NCBI GenBank assembly: GCA_947646735.1
Contig: CANTFK010000756.1
Location: 62,001-126,000, forward strand
Direction: 5' to 3'
DNA from: Peronospora farinosa
Lineage: Eukaryota > Oomycota > Peronosporomycetes > Peronosporales > Peronosporaceae
DNA length: 64,000 nt
Shown: positions 63,530-64,000 of the stretch, piece after piece
How the letters are laid out: every line of letters begins with the position of its first letter
How positions within the stretch are numbered: the first letter of the stretch is position 1
Notes under the pieces: model-generated
Database searches by the model: none
What the model was told of the DNA's origin: nothing
Seen by the model: only the letters and a program-made list of their open reading frames with translations
Program-made: the position numbers and the translations under genes

Positions 63530-63990
63530 ACGCAGCTTGGCCTTCGTGAGTTCGCTAAGCAACAGCTTTTGTCGTCGCTTAATGAGGCATATCGCATGAG
63601 GCCACTCTTCCTAGCACCCATCAGGGAAGAAAGAAACTGGCAGAGTTTATTCAGGAGATGAGATCACTAATAATGCAGCTATGAAAGCATCAATTTGGTC
63701 ACTTATACCGTTTGTGTGGAAAGCGTTTATCCACACGAAGGTAGTATTTTGTTGCTAATTTTGATGAGGTGATGGACAAAGTGGTGAATGCTAAGCAACT
63801 TCAAGCCAGCTTGAGCTTATTGGCGGTGATGATATATGTACAACAGGAAGTTGGAGGACCTAAGGCCACACCCTTAAAGAGCGGTTGAAGGAGTTGACGG
63901 GGAGAACGCTGTTCGAGACGCAGTTTACAGTGAATTTTGCAAAAGACAAAGCCGATCTGCTATTCAAAGCCATTGCTATGCGTTATCTGG
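63530..63990 (+). pseudogene. Retrotransposon gag remnant
   Basis: Pieces in changing frames look like a gypsy or copia gag: LREFAKQQLLSSLNEAYRM, then KKLAEFIQEMRSL, FDEVMDKVVNAKQLQASLSL. It resembles element A gag only in general pattern (…FIQEMRSL versus FVQEMRSL). It runs off the right edge of the window. Confidence 0.5.
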
Positions 63991-64000
63991 AAGGTCGGCT

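Noticed and set aside
1..64000. CRISPR arrays, tRNA and rRNA genes, bacterial operons
   Set aside because: No regularly spaced repeats with unique spacers, no cloverleaf or rRNA sequence recognised by eye; the gene structure is eukaryotic.

Overview
The window looks like nuclear DNA of an oomycete, most likely a plant-pathogenic member of the Peronosporaceae. Reasons seen in the sequence: closely packed genes, introns of 44-105 bases with GTACGT, GTATGT or GTGAGT donors, remnants of WY-fold RXLR-type effectors, MULE transposons, and Ty3/gypsy retroelements with oomycete-style domains. The species cannot be named from sequence alone.

Bases 1-24,000 are a gene block. In order: the 3' end of a FYVE-like zinc-finger gene (+), a SpoU-type RNA 2'-O-methyltransferase (-), a badly broken site-1 protease gene (-), a membrane UDP-glycosyltransferase (+), a DHHC palmitoyltransferase (+), ALG5 dolichyl-phosphate glucosyltransferase (+), a lysine-rich unknown protein (-), a 79-residue unknown protein (-), a tandem pair of PHOSPHO-type HAD phosphatases of which the first is dead (+), a large membrane-ankyrin-TIR-TIR protein (-), a SURNod19-like secreted or membrane protein (+), and a Nop12/RBM34-like nucleolar RNA-binding protein (-). 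ALG5, the UGT and the DHHC enzyme are all secretory-pathway proteins, but they are separate transcription units and nothing shows joint regulation.

Bases 24,000-64,000 are almost all mobile DNA. A MULE transposase pseudogene is broken by an LTR. Element A1 (27,960-36,074) is a Ty3/gypsy element with two apparently identical 600-base LTRs and a GGTGA target duplication. A second, older copy, A2 (38,191-62,103), sits inside a WY-effector pseudogene and has itself been hit four times: two solo LTRs of a family called C here, one full-length 12.2-kb element called B (43,848-56,072, on the minus strand), and one solo LTR of family B. A and B are distinct gypsy lineages, yet each carries a long reading frame in ANTISENSE orientation between its chromodomain/integrase end and its 3' LTR. 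Element B also has two RNase H domains: the original gypsy one has lost catalytic acids and the second, archaeal/plant-type one keeps all four. The double RNase H plus the antisense ORF resembles plant Tat-lineage retrotransposons and is the most interesting system in the window.

Splice sites, domain limits and repeat ends were read by eye. Family names A, B, C and D are local labels.
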